64,000 nucleotides of DNA from Kiritimatiellia bacterium (GCA_028681135.1 JAQUJC010000003.1:16263-80262), one strand, 5' to 3'; positions 37,638 through 47,394 are shown, numbered from the stretch's first letter. Notes: generated by a model not told the origin, from the sequence alone. Numbers and translations: made by a program.

Positions 37638-39173
37638 TCAGGCATGCGCTGAATCGCCGTCGTGCTCGTGTGTCCAATCCCGATGGCCGTGGTGGGTGTA
37701 GTGGTGCATGACGCGGTCAAATTGAGCCATGGTGGCATCGTTGCGGTCGCCACCGAAGAACGAGACCAGCGCCACCCCAAGGGCACCGGCGACGAATCCA
37801 GGCACCAATTCATAGAGCCCGGTATGGCCCATGAAGTTTTTCCACAGAATGACGGTCGCGCCGCCCAGCAGCATTCCTGCCAGAGCCCCCGCCCGGGTGG
37901 TACGGCGCACAAACAGCGCCGCCAGAATCACGGGCCCAAAGGCGGCGCCGAAGCCCGCCCAAGCGTACGACACCAATCCGAACACGGAGGAGTCTGGATC
38001 GCGGGCCATGAAATAGGCCACCGCTGCAATCAGCATCACCGCACCGCGTGACACCCACAGCAGTTCGCGATCGCTGGCTTTCTTGCGAAATAACGCATGG
38101 TAGACATCGCCCGACAGCGCCGAGGCGGCGACCAGTAGCTGGCTGTCGGCGGTAGACATAATGGCAGCGAGGATGGCGGAGAGCAACAGCCCCGCCAAAA
38201 ACGGCGGGAACAACACCCGCACCATCTCCATGAAGATGCGCTCGCCGTCGGCCAGCCCGGGCACAAACGCGGCGCCGACGCAGCCAACCAGCAGGGAGGC
38301 CGTCAACGCCATCACGACCCACACGATGGCGATCCGCCGCGCCTGCACCACCTCGCCCGGACGACGGATCGCCATGAAACGTACGAGAATGTGCGGCATT
38401 CCGCAATAGCCCAGCCCCCACCCCAGCGTTGAGAGCAGGGCAATCACCCCCACGCTCTTGGCACCATCGGCATAGGTCAACAGGTTGAACATCTGCGCCT
38501 TGCCCGCCGCGGCCAACGCGTCGTGCATCGGGGCCACGCCTCCCAGCCGGTGAATGCCAAGCGCGGGAACAATCACAATCGCCGCCAGCATCAACATCCC
38601 CTGGAATAGGTCCGTCCAGCACACGGCCATGAATCCGCCTAAAAATGTGTAGGTCAAAATCACGCCCACTCCCAGCAGGAGCGCCCCTTGGTAGGACAGA
38701 CCAAACACGGTGTTAAACAGCTTGGCCCCGGCCACAAATCCTGACGCCGTATAAATCAAAAAGAAAACCAGAATGATGAGCGCAGACACCATACGCAGCA
38801 CATGGGTGCGGTCTTGGAAGCGGTGTTCAAAGAAATCAGGGATGGTAATGGCGTTGCCGGCCATGTGGGTGTAATGACGCAGGCGCAGGGCCACATAGCG
38901 CCAGTTGAGCCAGGTGCCCACCCCCAAGCCCACGGCAATCCACAGCGAATCGGCGAGCCCGGCAACATAGGCTGCGCCGGGCAGCCCCAGCAATAACCAA
39001 CCGCTCATGTCGGAAGCTTGCGCGGAAATGGCCGTGACCCATTTGTTCAGCTTTCGGCCCCCCAGATAGTAGTCGGTTAGATTGTGCGAACGAAAGAAGA
39101 ACCAAATGCCCACGCCCATCATGCCCATCAAATAAAGCGTAAATGCGATGATAATCCATGTGTGACTGGTCAT
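37638..39173 (-). CDS. putP: Sodium:solute (proline-type) symporter
   Basis: SSS family: DYYLGGRKLNKWVTAISAQASDMSGWLLLGLPGAAY, GWGLGYCGMPHILVRFMA. Confidence 0.9.
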   Translation of the reverse strand: MTSHTWIIIAFTLYLMGMMGVGIWFFFRSHNLTDYYLGGRKLNKWVTAISAQASDMSGWLLLGLPGAAYVAGLADSLWIAVGLGVGTWLNWRYVALRLRHYTHMAGNAITIPDFFEHRFQDRTHVLRMVSALIILVFFLIYTASGFVAGAKLFNTVFGLSYQGALLLGVGVILTYTFLGGFMAVCWTDLFQGMLMLAAIVIVPALGIHRLGGVAPMHDALAAAGKAQMFNLLTYADGAKSVGVIALLSTLGWGLGYCGMPHILVRFMAIRRPGEVVQARRIAIVWVVMALTASLLVGCVGAAFVPGLADGERIFMEMVRVLFPPFLAGLLLSAILAAIMSTADSQLLVAASALSGDVYHALFRKKASDRELLWVSRGAVMLIAAVAYFMARDPDSSVFGLVSYAWAGFGAAFGPVILAALFVRRTTRAGALAGMLLGGATVILWKNFMGHTGLYELVPGFVAGALGVALVSFFGGDRNDATMAQFDRVMHHYTHHGHRDWTHEHDGDSAHA

Positions 39174-39312
39174 AGGTCGGGCCTCCGGGGGTTGAAAATC
39201 TGGCGATCTTGCACGTTTTCGAGATAAATGAAAGCGGGAAACGCAAGGTCATCACGCCGCTGGCGTGACACGTCCGGGATTGTGTCCCGTTGGGCTACGG
39301 CTGTGCCGCGCA

Positions 39313-40029
39313 TCAGAATTCCCCGCGGACCTCGACGCGCTCGACATAGGCGCGCAACACCTCGGCCCGCTGATGCAAAATTTCAGCGGGGGTTTCCCTC
39401 ATGCCGCGGAACGCGGGATCGGGCAAATCGTCGCGCGGCACGAACGCCTGCAACACGTGCCGCTTGGCCCCACGCACCCATTCCCCCATGGCCCGCATCT
39501 TCTCTGCGTCATGCCAGGCCTCAATCACCGTTGTCCGGAATTCATACTGCCGGGCCTGCTCTTGAATCAGCGCGATGGATCGGCTCACCGCCTCCACATC
39601 TGCAAAGCCCACATTCGCGGCATAGTCCCCTGGGGCACACTTCACATCCATGGCGACATAGTCCACCTGCGGCAGCAGCGTCTCCAGCACCGCCGGGCGC
39701 GACCCGTTGGTATCCAACTTGATGGTAAAGCCCCAGGCACGCAGTTGCTCCATTAGGTGGGGCAGCCCCGGATGCAATGTGGGCTCGCCGCCCGTCACCA
39801 CCACGCTCTCGATCCAATTGTTGCGGAATGTCCGGCAGATTTTTTCAACGTCTGCCCAGCTCACTGTCGGCACATCCACCCGCCCCATCAGCGGAGCATT
39901 GTGGCAAAAGCCACAGCGAAAATTACACCCTGGCAAAAACATGACCGCCGCCATCCGGCCAGGATAGTCCACCATCGAGGCATCTTGCATGATGCCGAAA
40001 ACCGGCGATTGTTTGGACCTCGTGGTCAT
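39313..40029 (-). CDS. nrdG: Anaerobic ribonucleoside-triphosphate reductase activating protein (radical SAM)
   Basis: FLPGCNFRCGFCHN, VVTGGEPTLH; linked to nrdD. Confidence 0.85.
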   Translation of the reverse strand: MTTRSKQSPVFGIMQDASMVDYPGRMAAVMFLPGCNFRCGFCHNAPLMGRVDVPTVSWADVEKICRTFRNNWIESVVVTGGEPTLHPGLPHLMEQLRAWGFTIKLDTNGSRPAVLETLLPQVDYVAMDVKCAPGDYAANVGFADVEAVSRSIALIQEQARQYEFRTTVIEAWHDAEKMRAMGEWVRGAKRHVLQAFVPRDDLPDPAFRGMRETPAEILHQRAEVLRAYVERVEVRGEF

Positions 40030-40077
40030 CTCACGGCTGGGTCATAAACGCTGAGGCGTACATTCCCCGCTCGCGTT

Positions 40078-40476
40078 TCACACCTCTTTGGCCTGCTGCA
40101 ATACCGCCTCGATCATCCGGGGTGTAATGACCCCCCGGCCCACGGCGGTATAGTCTGTCTGCAGCCCCACCCAGGTGTAGAGCGCGCTGGACCCGCCCGG
40201 GGCATCCGCCGCGCCGGGCGCGGGGTTGGCCATTGGCTGGTGTTCGCCGGTGACCGGATTCGCGCGCGAGATGTAAAACCCCGGCACCCGTTGCGGATTG
40301 AGACACTCGGCCTCGCAGAATTCCACCAGACCGTTTTCTGTCTCTAGGTCGTGATAGACCTTCTCGAACCCGGCCCATGCGTCCTCCTGCAACAGATCAT
40401 CCAGCCGCCCATTGAGAGTGTGGCACTTGGGACAGGCGGATTTCCCGAATACATGAATCTGATACGTGTTCGACAT
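40078..40476 (-). CDS. Glutaredoxin/thioredoxin-fold protein linked to nrdD
   Basis: YQIHVFGKSACPKCHTLNGRL CxxC; VPGFYI cis-Pro. Confidence 0.7.
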   Translation of the reverse strand: MSNTYQIHVFGKSACPKCHTLNGRLDDLLQEDAWAGFEKVYHDLETENGLVEFCEAECLNPQRVPGFYISRANPVTGEHQPMANPAPGAADAPGGSSALYTWVGLQTDYTAVGRGVITPRMIEAVLQQAKEV

Positions 40477-40479
40477 GGC

Positions 40480-43248
40480 TCAGGCCTCCACCGGCTGGCG
40501 TGCTGCCACCGGCGCGGGCGCACAGGCCACCGCCGCCACCGTTGGCGTCGGCGGCACCACCGTCCCGCCCTCCACCGCATACCTCCCGCGCTGGCGCGCG
40601 GGCAGCTCCCCGCCGCGCTTGCTTTTGTTCCAATTCTGGATTTTGCTGAAGTACCCCACCACCCGCGTCTCGCCCTCCACGTGCACCGATCCGCATTGGG
40701 TGCACTGCTCCTGGAGTCCACGCATATTGTGCCCGCAATCCAGACAATAGGTGAACTCGGGCGACAACGTCACCTGCGCCGACTGCGTCCGGAAAAAGGT
40801 CTCGCGCATCAGCACCTCGATGGCCCCCGGCGACGGCCGTTCTTCGCCGATAAATGCATGAGTGATGGCGCCGCTCTCGATCAGGCTGTGAAATTTCGCC
40901 TGCTGGCGAATGCGTTCGACCAGCGACACCGGCGCATCGGCCGACAAATGAATGCTGTTGGTGTAATAGGCCACATCTTCGTCCCCGCCCTTGACCACCT
41001 GCAACGCATCATCGCGATAATAGACCAAGTCGGCCTTCGCCAGCCGCCGGGCCGCGCTTTCCGCGGGCGACTCCTCCAGCGTGAGCTTCATCTTGTGCTT
41101 CACCGACAGTTTTTTGCACCGCAAAAACATGTGCGCGATCAACTTCTCGCCCAGACGAAGGGCCTCGGCACTTTCGTGAAACTCCTGGCCGGTCAGGAAC
41201 TTCACCGCATCGTTCACTCCGATCAGCCCAATGATGTACGTCGCCTTGTCCAGTTCGACATACGGTTTGCCATCGCAAGCCGTCTTGCCGATCTGCCACA
41301 GCGGAAAGCCCGGCGCACTCATCATCTCCGCGATGCGCGTGCGCTTCTGCTCGTGCGCCTTGACGGCCATATCGATCATCTTGTCCACCTCGGCCACCAA
41401 GCCCTCATAGGTGCGCTGGCCCGCCCGGGCCGCCCGATACATGCACTGGGGAATGTTCACCGTCACGTTCTGAAACCCGCAAAACCGCAGGCTCTCGGGA
41501 TGACGCAGCATGTAGTTGTCCTCAATCGTCGTGCGCAGGCGGCAGCAAGCCGACAGCGTTACCTCGTCGCGATCAAAGATGAAATAGACCGACCCATTGC
41601 GGCTGGCCACTTCACAGGCCCGCTGGTAGATGGCTATCTGCTCCGGATCGCTAAACGTTTCCGCACTGACATGGAAATCGCACTTGGGAAACTCGAACAC
41701 ATGCTCGTTGGCGTCGCCGGCCTCCCAGACCTCCAGCAGGGCGCGAGTCAGCGCGCGGGCTTCTTCCTCGAAATCGCCATAGGTCAGGATGGTATCGCCG
41801 CGGGCGACAAGGTCCTGCTGAATGTCCGGGTCATAGGCCTGCCCGTGCCGGGCATCGGCCACTTCACGCAGGACGCACCGCCGTGTGTCGTCCGACTCCG
41901 CCAGCCACAGTTCCATCATGGGGTTGCCGTGGGTATCCTTTTCGGGCTGGATGACCTCTTCGAGCCGGACCACCTCCCCATCTGCACGCCGCAGCATGTA
42001 GCGACCGCAGGGGCCCACCGCCGGCACCGACTTCAAATAGCTCGGCACGCCCGTGTGGATGTTGAAATCCAGAAAAATCGTCTGCCCGCCGCGCGAAAAC
42101 GCGTTCTGCGCCGCACCGAAAATCAGCCCCTGGGCAATCTGATAGATTTCCTTGTCGGCCTTGCCGCGCAGATATGGCGCAAACATAATATTGATATAGG
42201 CCAATCCCAGCGCCCCCGCATAATTCGCCTGCATCGAGGCCACAAAGGTGTTGAGATGCCCGGTCAGCACATGCGCGCTGCTCGCCGGTGCGCTTTCGTT
42301 ATTAAGATTGTTCAGCCCCTTCAGCCCGTACTTCTTCACATATTCAACCGAATGCGATGAGCAATAGACGCGGTGGGGATAGCCCAGGTCGTGCAGATGA
42401 ATCGCCCCGGTGTTGTGCGCGTGCTTCAAGTCCGCCGAAAAAATCGTATCCAGCGCCCACTGCTTGAGCACCAGCTCGGCAATGCCCAATTGCACTGCCT
42501 CGGGATTGTTATTGACGATGTTGCTGTTCTCGAGACTCTTGGCATACATCAGCCGGTCCACAAACTGACGCGATACGCCATAGAGCGACAAGTCGCGCAA
42601 CTGGTGGCGGTAGCCGCGCAGCGACAGCTCATTGTTCAGCAACTCGCGGATCAGCGTGCTGTCCACGCTACGCATCCCGCTGGCGATGATCTGGTTCTCG
42701 ACCGTCTTGGCAATGTTCAGCGCCACTTCTTCATTCAGATCAGTGTGCTGCACCAACGTATCGATCAGCTCCCGGCGGTCCCACGGCAGCGTGCTGCCCC
42801 GGGCCACATCGTCGACCATCAGCATGCTCGCATCCGTCAAATCCACCGGCTTGGCCTCTTCCGCGGCACGCGCCGCAGTGCGCACCCGAATGCGCTCGCG
42901 GGCCAACTGGCGATGCTTGCGAAAGCGCTTGTAGGCCGCCACGATCGGCGCGTAGCCCTGCTCCGCCAGCACGATCTCGATCAAGTCCTGTATGTCCTCA
43001 ATCAGCGGAATCCGCCGCCCCTGTTCATCCGCCGACACATGATATTCGCTGCGCGGATCGTTCAACTGCTGAATCACGATATCCGCCATCTGCTCGGGCA
43101 TCGTCTCGCCTACTTCCACATGATCCCGGCGCCGCACCTCGTCCGCCGCCCGATAAATCGCCCGAATGATCTTGTCCCGGCTGAAGGGAACAATCAGCCC
43201 ATCCCGTTTGCGGAATCCATCAAATCCTACTACTGTCGCCTTGCTCAT
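40480..43248 (-). CDS. nrdD: Anaerobic ribonucleoside-triphosphate reductase
   Basis: ATP-cone N-terminus, catalytic core, zinc-site CLDCGHNMRGLQEQCTQCG, glycyl-radical RVVGYFS. Confidence 0.95.
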   Translation of the reverse strand: MSKATVVGFDGFRKRDGLIVPFSRDKIIRAIYRAADEVRRRDHVEVGETMPEQMADIVIQQLNDPRSEYHVSADEQGRRIPLIEDIQDLIEIVLAEQGYAPIVAAYKRFRKHRQLARERIRVRTAARAAEEAKPVDLTDASMLMVDDVARGSTLPWDRRELIDTLVQHTDLNEEVALNIAKTVENQIIASGMRSVDSTLIRELLNNELSLRGYRHQLRDLSLYGVSRQFVDRLMYAKSLENSNIVNNNPEAVQLGIAELVLKQWALDTIFSADLKHAHNTGAIHLHDLGYPHRVYCSSHSVEYVKKYGLKGLNNLNNESAPASSAHVLTGHLNTFVASMQANYAGALGLAYINIMFAPYLRGKADKEIYQIAQGLIFGAAQNAFSRGGQTIFLDFNIHTGVPSYLKSVPAVGPCGRYMLRRADGEVVRLEEVIQPEKDTHGNPMMELWLAESDDTRRCVLREVADARHGQAYDPDIQQDLVARGDTILTYGDFEEEARALTRALLEVWEAGDANEHVFEFPKCDFHVSAETFSDPEQIAIYQRACEVASRNGSVYFIFDRDEVTLSACCRLRTTIEDNYMLRHPESLRFCGFQNVTVNIPQCMYRAARAGQRTYEGLVAEVDKMIDMAVKAHEQKRTRIAEMMSAPGFPLWQIGKTACDGKPYVELDKATYIIGLIGVNDAVKFLTGQEFHESAEALRLGEKLIAHMFLRCKKLSVKHKMKLTLEESPAESAARRLAKADLVYYRDDALQVVKGGDEDVAYYTNSIHLSADAPVSLVERIRQQAKFHSLIESGAITHAFIGEERPSPGAIEVLMRETFFRTQSAQVTLSPEFTYCLDCGHNMRGLQEQCTQCGSVHVEGETRVVGYFSKIQNWNKSKRGGELPARQRGRYAVEGGTVVPPTPTVAAVACAPAPVAARQPVEA

Positions 43249-43390
43249 GGCCTATCTTCCTTCCTGCAACCAACCTCATCCGCGACCGGCTTCTTCACCG
43301 GACAGCCCCCACCCTGCCAGCTTCCATTGAAGCCCCTTAATCCATCCCCGGCAACCTCCCTGCGACCGAAAAAGGAAAATAGGGCCCTTA

Positions 43391-43406
43391 CCACGATATG
43401 TTGTGG
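43391..43406. promoter_or_regulatory. NrdR-box-like palindrome 1
   Basis: ccacgatatgttgtgg resembles consensus acacwAtATwtwgtgt. Confidence 0.65.
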
Positions 43407-43422
43407 CTGTTAATTGTCAATA

Positions 43423-43438
43423 TTACTATAATATGTGG
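43423..43438. promoter_or_regulatory. NrdR-box-like palindrome 2 (32 bp from box 1)
   Basis: ttactataatatgtgg; weaker match, spacing as in tandem NrdR boxes. Confidence 0.5.
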
Positions 43439-43552
43439 TTTTTTAGTCTGCAATCCATATTTCCAGAACGGGTTAGCCCCAATTTACCCCCCCCCTCCCC
43501 ATTCCGGTTTGACCTGCTCCCGCGTCCGGTGGCAGAATGCCCATAACAGGGA

Positions 43553-44710
43553 GTGATGACGATGAATATCGATAAAGGTGCGGTTTGGGTCCCCTTTAAC
43601 CTCATGGAACGCTTCATGCGCGACGTCTTCATTGGCCTGGGCTCGCCCAAAGCCGATGCCGCTATCTGCGCCAGCGTCTTGCTCAAGGCCGACCAGCTCG
43701 GGTTTGACTCCCACGGCATTTCCCGGCTCAAACCCATCTATTATGACCGCATCCGGGCGGGCATCCAACGGCCCGCCGCACCCATTCGCACCCTGCGCAA
43801 CCGCGGGGCCACCGCCGTTCTCGATGGCGGCAACGGGATGGGACACGTCGTGGCCCACAAGGCCATGAGCCTGGCCATTCAGAAAGCCAAAAAACACGGG
43901 CTGGGCATGGTCGCGGTACGCCACTCCACGCACTTTGGCATTGCCGGCTATTATCCCCTCATGGCGGTGAAGGCCGGCATGATCGGCATCTGCGGTACCA
44001 ATGCCCGCCCCTCCATTGCCCCCACGTTCGGCATCGAAAACATGCTCGGCACCAATCCGCTGACCTTCGCCATGCCCACCGACGAACAATTTCCGTTTCT
44101 GCTCGATTGTGCAACCTCGATTGTCCAGCGCGGCAAAGTCGAACTCCATGCCAAACTGAACCAGCCTCTGCCCCACGGGTGGGTCGTGGCGCACGACGGA
44201 ACCTCCCAGACCGATCCCCACGCGGTCTTGGCCGATCTCGTCGCGGGGTCAGCCGCCCTGCTGCCACTCGGCGGCGCGGGCGAAGACTTTGCCGGTTACA
44301 AAGGCTATGGTTATGCCACGGTCGTTGAAATCCTTTCCGCGGCCCTCCAGCAAGGTGCCTTCCTGCACCTGCTCAGCGGCATCGACAAAAAAGGCGCGCA
44401 AATCCCCTATCCCCTCGGGCATTTCTTCATCGCCATCGATATCGAGCATTTCACGCCCCTCGCTATTTTTCAGAAAATTGCCGGCACCATCCTGCGCCAG
44501 CTCCGTGCCTCGAAAAAAGCGCCCGGCCAGAAACGCATCTATACCGCAGGCGAAAAAGAATATCTCACCTGGCAGGAACGCCAAAAAAAGGGCATCCCCG
44601 TCAACCGCCAAACCCAGCAGGAAATGCTCGCCATGCGCGACGAACTGGGACTGAAAAAATACAAATTTTCTTTCGATAAGCCCCCCAAACGCCGCTCAAA
44701 AAAAACATAA
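43553..44710 (+). CDS. Malate/L-lactate dehydrogenase family oxidoreductase
   Basis: GFDSHGISRL, ATAVLDGGNGMGHVVAHKAM, VRHSTHFGIAGYYPLMA, TNARPSIAP. Confidence 0.9.
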   Translation: MMTMNIDKGAVWVPFNLMERFMRDVFIGLGSPKADAAICASVLLKADQLGFDSHGISRLKPIYYDRIRAGIQRPAAPIRTLRNRGATAVLDGGNGMGHVVAHKAMSLAIQKAKKHGLGMVAVRHSTHFGIAGYYPLMAVKAGMIGICGTNARPSIAPTFGIENMLGTNPLTFAMPTDEQFPFLLDCATSIVQRGKVELHAKLNQPLPHGWVVAHDGTSQTDPHAVLADLVAGSAALLPLGGAGEDFAGYKGYGYATVVEILSAALQQGAFLHLLSGIDKKGAQIPYPLGHFFIAIDIEHFTPLAIFQKIAGTILRQLRASKKAPGQKRIYTAGEKEYLTWQERQKKGIPVNRQTQQEMLAMRDELGLKKYKFSFDKPPKRRSKKT

Positions 44711-44760
44711 TCCGCCTCGCGCTATTCTGTTTCCCTGAATCTCCCCACCGGGGCAATAGT

Positions 44761-44784
44761 ACGCGGTTATTATAATAACCGCGT
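44761..44784. repeat. 24-bp perfect palindrome (pair 1, left)
   Basis: acgcggttattataataaccgcgt equals its reverse complement. Confidence 0.97.
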
Positions 44785-44870
44785 TATTTAAAAAGCCTCC
44801 TAAACATAGCTAAAATAAGATATATAATATTTTCCCTCATATTGTTGTAGATATTATCTCTATCAAGTAA

Positions 44871-44900
44871 AGTGCGCGGTTATTATAATAACCGCGCACT
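44871..44900. repeat. 30-bp perfect palindrome (pair 1, right)
   Basis: agtgcgcggttattataataaccgcgcact equals its reverse complement. Confidence 0.97.
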
Positions 44901-44950
44901 CGGCGATAGCAGGAAAAGGGAGAGAATTGTGTGAGTCGGAACCGTTCTGG

Positions 44951-45265
44951 CTACCGCTTGGGAGCGGCGTGGTCCGGTTTGGGTTCCGGGATATCCTGTG
45001 GTGGAAAATCAAAGTTAGTCTCGAACAGCTCGACGAGCCGGTCCGCCACCTGCGTTTCGTTCTCCCCGTCGACCCCAATTTTGACCGTACTGCCCTGATG
45101 CAATTCCAAGGATAGCAGTTGCATCACAGAACTCACATCACACGAACCGTGGCCGTTTGAAATCCGGATATTCCCAGGATACTCCAGGAATTCCTTGACG
45201 ATCAAGGCCGATGGGCGGCAGTGAATGCCCTGAGAATTGGCTATAATGGTTTCGCGTGTTTGCAT
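44951..45265 (-). CDS. ptsH: HPr-like phosphocarrier protein
   Basis: GIHCRPSALIVKEF active-site region; CDVSSVMQLLSLELHQGS. Confidence 0.85.
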   Translation of the reverse strand: MQTRETIIANSQGIHCRPSALIVKEFLEYPGNIRISNGHGSCDVSSVMQLLSLELHQGSTVKIGVDGENETQVADRLVELFETNFDFPPQDIPEPKPDHAAPKR

Positions 45266-45351
45266 GGTTTAAATTGCAAAATGGCAGATACAGCCACAGT
45301 ATGGGCATTGCTGTCGAGTTAAAATCCGATTAAGATGCCTCGCCATTCATT

Positions 45352-45963
45352 TCAAAACAGCTCCACCACATAGGCAATGGCCTCGCCAATCATGTTTCGT
45401 ACGCCCTCTGAACAGCTCCACCAGTCATGATGATTGTATGCGGTCGGCGTCAGAGCCACGCTTCCCACCGCGACGCCGTCACCAAATACTTGTTGAAAAG
45501 TCCGCCAGCTTCGGCGGGTATGGGGCCCTTCGCTGGCCAGATTAAAGGCTCCCCGCTCCAGATTGAGTTCTGCCTTCAGGGCCCGCGCCGAGGCTCGGGT
45601 GCGACCTCGGCGCACTTTGTCTGCCGGAACGGCCTGCAGGTCAAATTGGCCCCCCAAGTCCAAGGCCTCCATTCGGGCTTTGGTCATTTCCGGCAGGGAA
45701 TTCCACGCCACCAAATAGCTGCCGACGGCAATGGGTCCACCCGTCAAATAAATCTGTTCCACCCCATTCGACGCGGCCCAGCCAACCGCCTGCTCCAGCA
45801 CATCGTCATCCAACCAGCCCTCGATCACAAGAAGGTCCGACACCACGGGGGCATGCCGCGCCAGAAACGGATACGCCCCCCAGAACAGCCACCCCGCCAG
45901 CAGCAGCAGCAGCACCAGCACCAACAAACCGCAGCCCGTGCCGCGTTTCTGGAAAAGCCTCAT
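45352..45963 (-). CDS. Membrane-anchored YdcF/ElyC (DUF218)-like protein
   Basis: N-terminal TM; LLVIEGWLDDDVLEQAVGW, IYLTGGP, SEGPHTRRSWRTFQQVFG. Confidence 0.6.
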   Translation of the reverse strand: MRLFQKRGTGCGLLVLVLLLLLAGWLFWGAYPFLARHAPVVSDLLVIEGWLDDDVLEQAVGWAASNGVEQIYLTGGPIAVGSYLVAWNSLPEMTKARMEALDLGGQFDLQAVPADKVRRGRTRASARALKAELNLERGAFNLASEGPHTRRSWRTFQQVFGDGVAVGSVALTPTAYNHHDWWSCSEGVRNMIGEAIAYVVELF

Positions 45964-46172
45964 GACAACTTATGCTGGCGTGGGGGCAAGCGCCGTGGGG
46001 GCATATCGCCGGGAGCATTTTTCAGGTCCGGCACCTGCATCATCTTGCCGCAAATCGGGCACTCGATCATCTCACCGAACAGCTCTCGCCCGGCATCGAT
46101 GTGCTGGCCACAGTCTGGACAAGCAAACTTTATCCCGAGCACATCCTTGCGCAATACTCTCCACGGTTTCAT
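45960..46172 (-). CDS. Small zinc-ribbon protein
   Basis: FACPDCGQHIDAGRELFGEMIECPICGKMMQVP. Confidence 0.65.
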   Translation of the reverse strand: MKPWRVLRKDVLGIKFACPDCGQHIDAGRELFGEMIECPICGKMMQVPDLKNAPGDMPPRRLPPRQHKLS

Positions 46173-46291
46173 GGCTGTATTATGCCCTGATTCTCGCTCC
46201 CAGTTCAATTTTAATCGGCGGCAAGCGATACACACACGGAAACGCGCCCTTTTATCATTGACCTGACACGGGCATCTCGTACTCTTGCTTT

Positions 46292-47152
46292 ATGTTCATA
46301 TCATGTTCACGCACCTTTCGAATGATCTACGCCGGGTTGGCCTTGCTGGTTCTGGCCTGTAGCGCCCCGCATCACGCCCTGGCCGCCAAGAAATGGCGCG
46401 AATATACGGGGTGCCGCCTCATCCCCCATTCCGGCAACGATGGCGACAGCTTTCACGTCAAACCCAGCAACAGAAAAAGCCGCTATCTCTTCCGCCTCTA
46501 CTTCGTGGACACCCCCGAATCGGAAAAATCCCTCCCTGAGCGCCTCCAGGAACAGGCCGACTATTTCGGCATCGCCGACATCAAAGACATCGTCAAACTC
46601 GGCAAGGAAGCCACAAAATTTACGGAACAATTTCTTGCGGATGGCAATTTTACTGTTCACTCCCGCCTATCAGATGCCCTGGGCCGCTCCTCCAAAGACC
46701 GCAACTATGGCATGATTCTGTCCGCTGACGGGCGCGATCTGGGCTACGAGCTGGTCCGCAACGGCCTCGCCCGGATTCATGGCATGCCTACAAATTTGAG
46801 TGATCTTGATGCCTACAAGCGCTCTTCCGCCAACTGGCAAAAGTACTTACGCGGCGCGGAAGCCCAAGCCAAGAATGAAAAACTCGGTGGCTGGGCCTAT
46901 GCCAGTCCCACCTCACGCTTGGATGCCCTCTTTGCGCCGCGTGAAGTCGAAGAACAGGATGTCGTGCTCAGCCGCACCATTAGCATCTATCCCACTGATC
47001 CCTCGCAAACCCGCCCGATTGGCCGCCTGAATCCCGGTGTCACCGTGCATGTCATCAAGGGTATCAGTCCCGACCGCGCCCAGGTGAAATTCACCACCTC
47101 CAACGGCAAAACCTACGAAGGTTCCGCTCGTTTTATCGATCTCGGCCTCTAG
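46292..47152 (+). CDS. Secreted staphylococcal-nuclease-like (thermonuclease) protein with C-terminal SH3-like region
   Basis: DGDSFHVK...YRLYFVDTPES, GRDLGYELVRNGLARI; signal sequence. Confidence 0.8.
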   Translation: MFISCSRTFRMIYAGLALLVLACSAPHHALAAKKWREYTGCRLIPHSGNDGDSFHVKPSNRKSRYLFRLYFVDTPESEKSLPERLQEQADYFGIADIKDIVKLGKEATKFTEQFLADGNFTVHSRLSDALGRSSKDRNYGMILSADGRDLGYELVRNGLARIHGMPTNLSDLDAYKRSSANWQKYLRGAEAQAKNEKLGGWAYASPTSRLDALFAPREVEEQDVVLSRTISIYPTDPSQTRPIGRLNPGVTVHVIKGISPDRAQVKFTTSNGKTYEGSARFIDLGL

Positions 47153-47384
47153 CCTGCATTATTCATCAACATGGATAAAAACGCCGTACCATAATGCAGC
47201 GTAGTTTGATATGGACAACCGCACAAAAAGTCAGTTTTCATCCATGTTGACCAAGGGCGCGACGATTCCAGCCCATCTGCTTTGTTGCGCGGGGGTTCGC
47301 AGTATGCCTATACGGCTTCACTCTCCCGACACTCTGGGAGAGGTCGGGACATCTGGGCCGGACTTGTCGCGTGAATAATCCAGG
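47153..47384. mobile_element. 232-bp MITE-like element, IS1380-type ends, CTAG target duplication
   Basis: TIRs cctgcattattca / tgaataatccagg (12 of 13 match), flanked by ctag on both sides; internal 17-nt subterminal inverted repeat. Confidence 0.75.
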
Positions 47385-47394
47385 CTAGTCCGGG

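Noticed and set aside
40351-42360. 669-aa open frame antisense to nrdD
   Set aside because: Long shadow ORF typical of high-GC genes; nrdD is unambiguous.
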